NCBI RefSeq assembly: GCF_900142265.1
Contig: NZ_FRAH01000011.1
Span: forward strand, 1-64,000
Origin: Anaerotignum lactatifermentans DSM 14214
GTDB lineage: Bacteria > Bacillota > Clostridia > Lachnospirales > Anaerotignaceae
Reading direction: 5' to 3'
Length of the DNA: 64,000 bases
A program made the position numbers and the translations under genes. The notes beneath the pieces are model-generated. The model had not been told where the DNA came from, ran no database searches, and saw only the letters and a program-made list of their open reading frames with translations. The number at the start of each line of letters is the position of its first letter. The first letter of the stretch is position 1. Positions 63,002 to 64,000 of this stretch are shown here, one piece after another.

Positions 63002-64000
63002 ATGAGTTGGGAACCTTTAGTATTACAAGTAGTGTTGATTGCGTTGAACGCCATATTTGCAAGTGCGGAAATCGCGGTCATTTCCACAAATGAAACGAAG
63101 TTGAAGAAAATGGCACAGGATGGAGATAAACGGGCAGGACGTCTGGTAAACCTGACGGAACAGCCTGCAAGATTCCTTGCTACCATTCAGGTAGCCATCA
63201 CACTGGCGGGGATGCTCTCCAGTGCATTTGCGGCAGAAAGCTTTGCAGACCCTCTGGCGGCGGCTCTGGCAGCTACAGGCATTGGGATTCCGGAAAATGT
63301 ACTGAAATCTGTGTGTCTGCTGGTGATTACTGTTGTTTTGGCTTACTTTAACCTGGTATTCGGGGAACTGGTGCCAAAACGTGTGGCCATGAAAAAGTCC
63401 GAATCTTTGGCATTGGGGCTTTCTGGTCTGCTGGCGGCGGTTTATAAAATTTCTGCCCCTTTGGTATGGCTGCTGACTGTTTCCACAAACGGCATTTTGC
63501 GCTTGGTGGGCATTGACCCTAACGACAACGGCGAAGAAGTTTCCGAGGAAGAAATTCGCATGATGCTGGAAGCAGGCAACGAAAAAGGTACTTTTGATGA
63601 AGAAGAAGTGGAAATGATTCAGAACGTATTTGCGTTTGATGATACATCTGTGGAAGAAGTGTGCACCCATCGTGTGGATGTGGTGATGCTGGATCTGGAC
63701 GACGATATGACAGTCTGGGAAGAAACCATTCAGAACAGCCGCTTTACCTATTACCCCATCAGTGGAGAGGACGATGACGACATCATTGGTGTACTGGATA
63801 CCAAAGACTTTTTCCGTCTGGCAGACAGAAGCCGGGAAAGCGTCATGACAAATGCCGTAGACAAACCTTATTTTGTGCCGGAAACAGTGAAAGCAGACGT
63901 ACTGCTGACCAATATGAAGCGGGAAAGAAAATACTTTGCCATTCTGCTGGATGAATACGGCGGTTTGAGCGGTATTATCACCCTGCGGGATATTATGCAG
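63002..64000 (+). CDS. CNNM/CorB-type hemolysin-family transporter (3' end outside window)
   Basis: The frame runs open to the window end, giving 333 residues. Residues 1-150 form the DUF21/CNNM membrane domain (ALNAIFASAEIAVISTNETKLKKMA, then VFGELVPKRVAMKKSE). From about 200 a CBS-domain pair begins (FDDTSVEEVCTHRVDVVMLD, then KDFFRLADRSRESVMTNAV and YFAILLDEYGGLSGIITLRDIM). CNNM/CorB proteins move or regulate magnesium; examples are the Bacillus YhdP group and Staphylococcus MpfA. AACGGAGGAATGAGAACT precedes ATG 63002. The leader ORF and terminator upstream suggest attenuation control. Confidence 0.9.
   Translation, partial: MSWEPLVLQVVLIALNAIFASAEIAVISTNETKLKKMAQDGDKRAGRLVNLTEQPARFLATIQVAITLAGMLSSAFAAESFADPLAAALAATGIGIPENVLKSVCLLVITVVLAYFNLVFGELVPKRVAMKKSESLALGLSGLLAAVYKISAPLVWLLTVSTNGILRLVGIDPNDNGEEVSEEEIRMMLEAGNEKGTFDEEEVEMIQNVFAFDDTSVEEVCTHRVDVVMLDLDDDMTVWEETIQNSRFTYYPISGEDDDDIIGVLDTKDFFRLADRSRESVMTNAVDKPYFVPETVKADVLLTNMKRERKYFAILLDEYGGLSGIITLRDIMQ

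Overview
The window looks like a Clostridia genome (low-to-mid GC Firmicute, Lachnospirales-like). The support is strong GGAGG ribosome sites, frequent TTG/GTG starts, an anaerobe gene set (molybdenum hydroxylase, DUF134/Mrp/NifX-type cluster, AGCS symporters) and a VanW-type wall protein. No rRNA is present to fix the genus. There is one tRNA, tRNA-Arg(ACG).

Region 1 (1 to about 23.2 kb) is the right-hand part of an integrative conjugative or mobilizable element. It opens with the 3' end of an IS200/IS605 element that has cut the N-terminus off a giant LtrC-like methylase/helicase protein. A DUF3848/DUF3849 protein and a MobC-like relaxosome protein follow. Between mobC and the relaxase lies accessory DNA: two small proteins, an XRE repressor divergent from a SLOG-fold protein, and a complete AbiE pair (AbiEi/AbiEii) translationally coupled to a small zinc-ribbon protein. 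After the relaxase comes a bacitracin-resistance cassette (bcrR, bcrA, bcrB, bcrD), visibly more AT-rich than the backbone, with two perfect BcrR-type operators. The element ends with a sigma-like HTH protein, a 476-bp structured non-coding region, an excisionase-like gene and two tandem paralogous tyrosine recombinases. It then passes into two copies of a 70-bp structured repeat that probably mark the attachment site.

Region 2 (23.5 to 47.6 kb) is chromosome. It holds a decayed two-gene membrane operon with three frameshifts and a MarR-controlled heterodimeric ABC exporter. Next is a three-subunit molybdenum hydroxylase operon with a MocA-like cytidylyltransferase; its FAD subunit has an in-frame stop. 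Then come an APC permease, a DUF134-Mrp-NifX-like operon behind repeated ACATATGTC boxes, an amidohydrolase, an EEP-family protein, two tandem AGCS amino-acid:cation symporters, tRNA-Arg, a GT4 glycosyltransferase and a UvrD-like helicase.

Region 3 (47.6 to 64 kb) starts with a tightly coupled seven-gene operon: a GATase-like secreted/membrane protein, an ABC-2 ATPase and permease, a coiled-coil protein, a lipoprotein and two von Willebrand A proteins. This layout suggests an envelope ABC/VWA machine. A VanW protein follows, whose promoter sits inside the loop of the preceding terminator-like hairpin. Then come an AIR-synthase-family protein, an aminotransferase and the start of a CNNM/CorB-type transporter. 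That last gene is preceded by a short Asp-rich leader ORF abutting an intrinsic terminator, an arrangement like MgtL-type magnesium attenuation. I regard it as the most interesting signal in the window.
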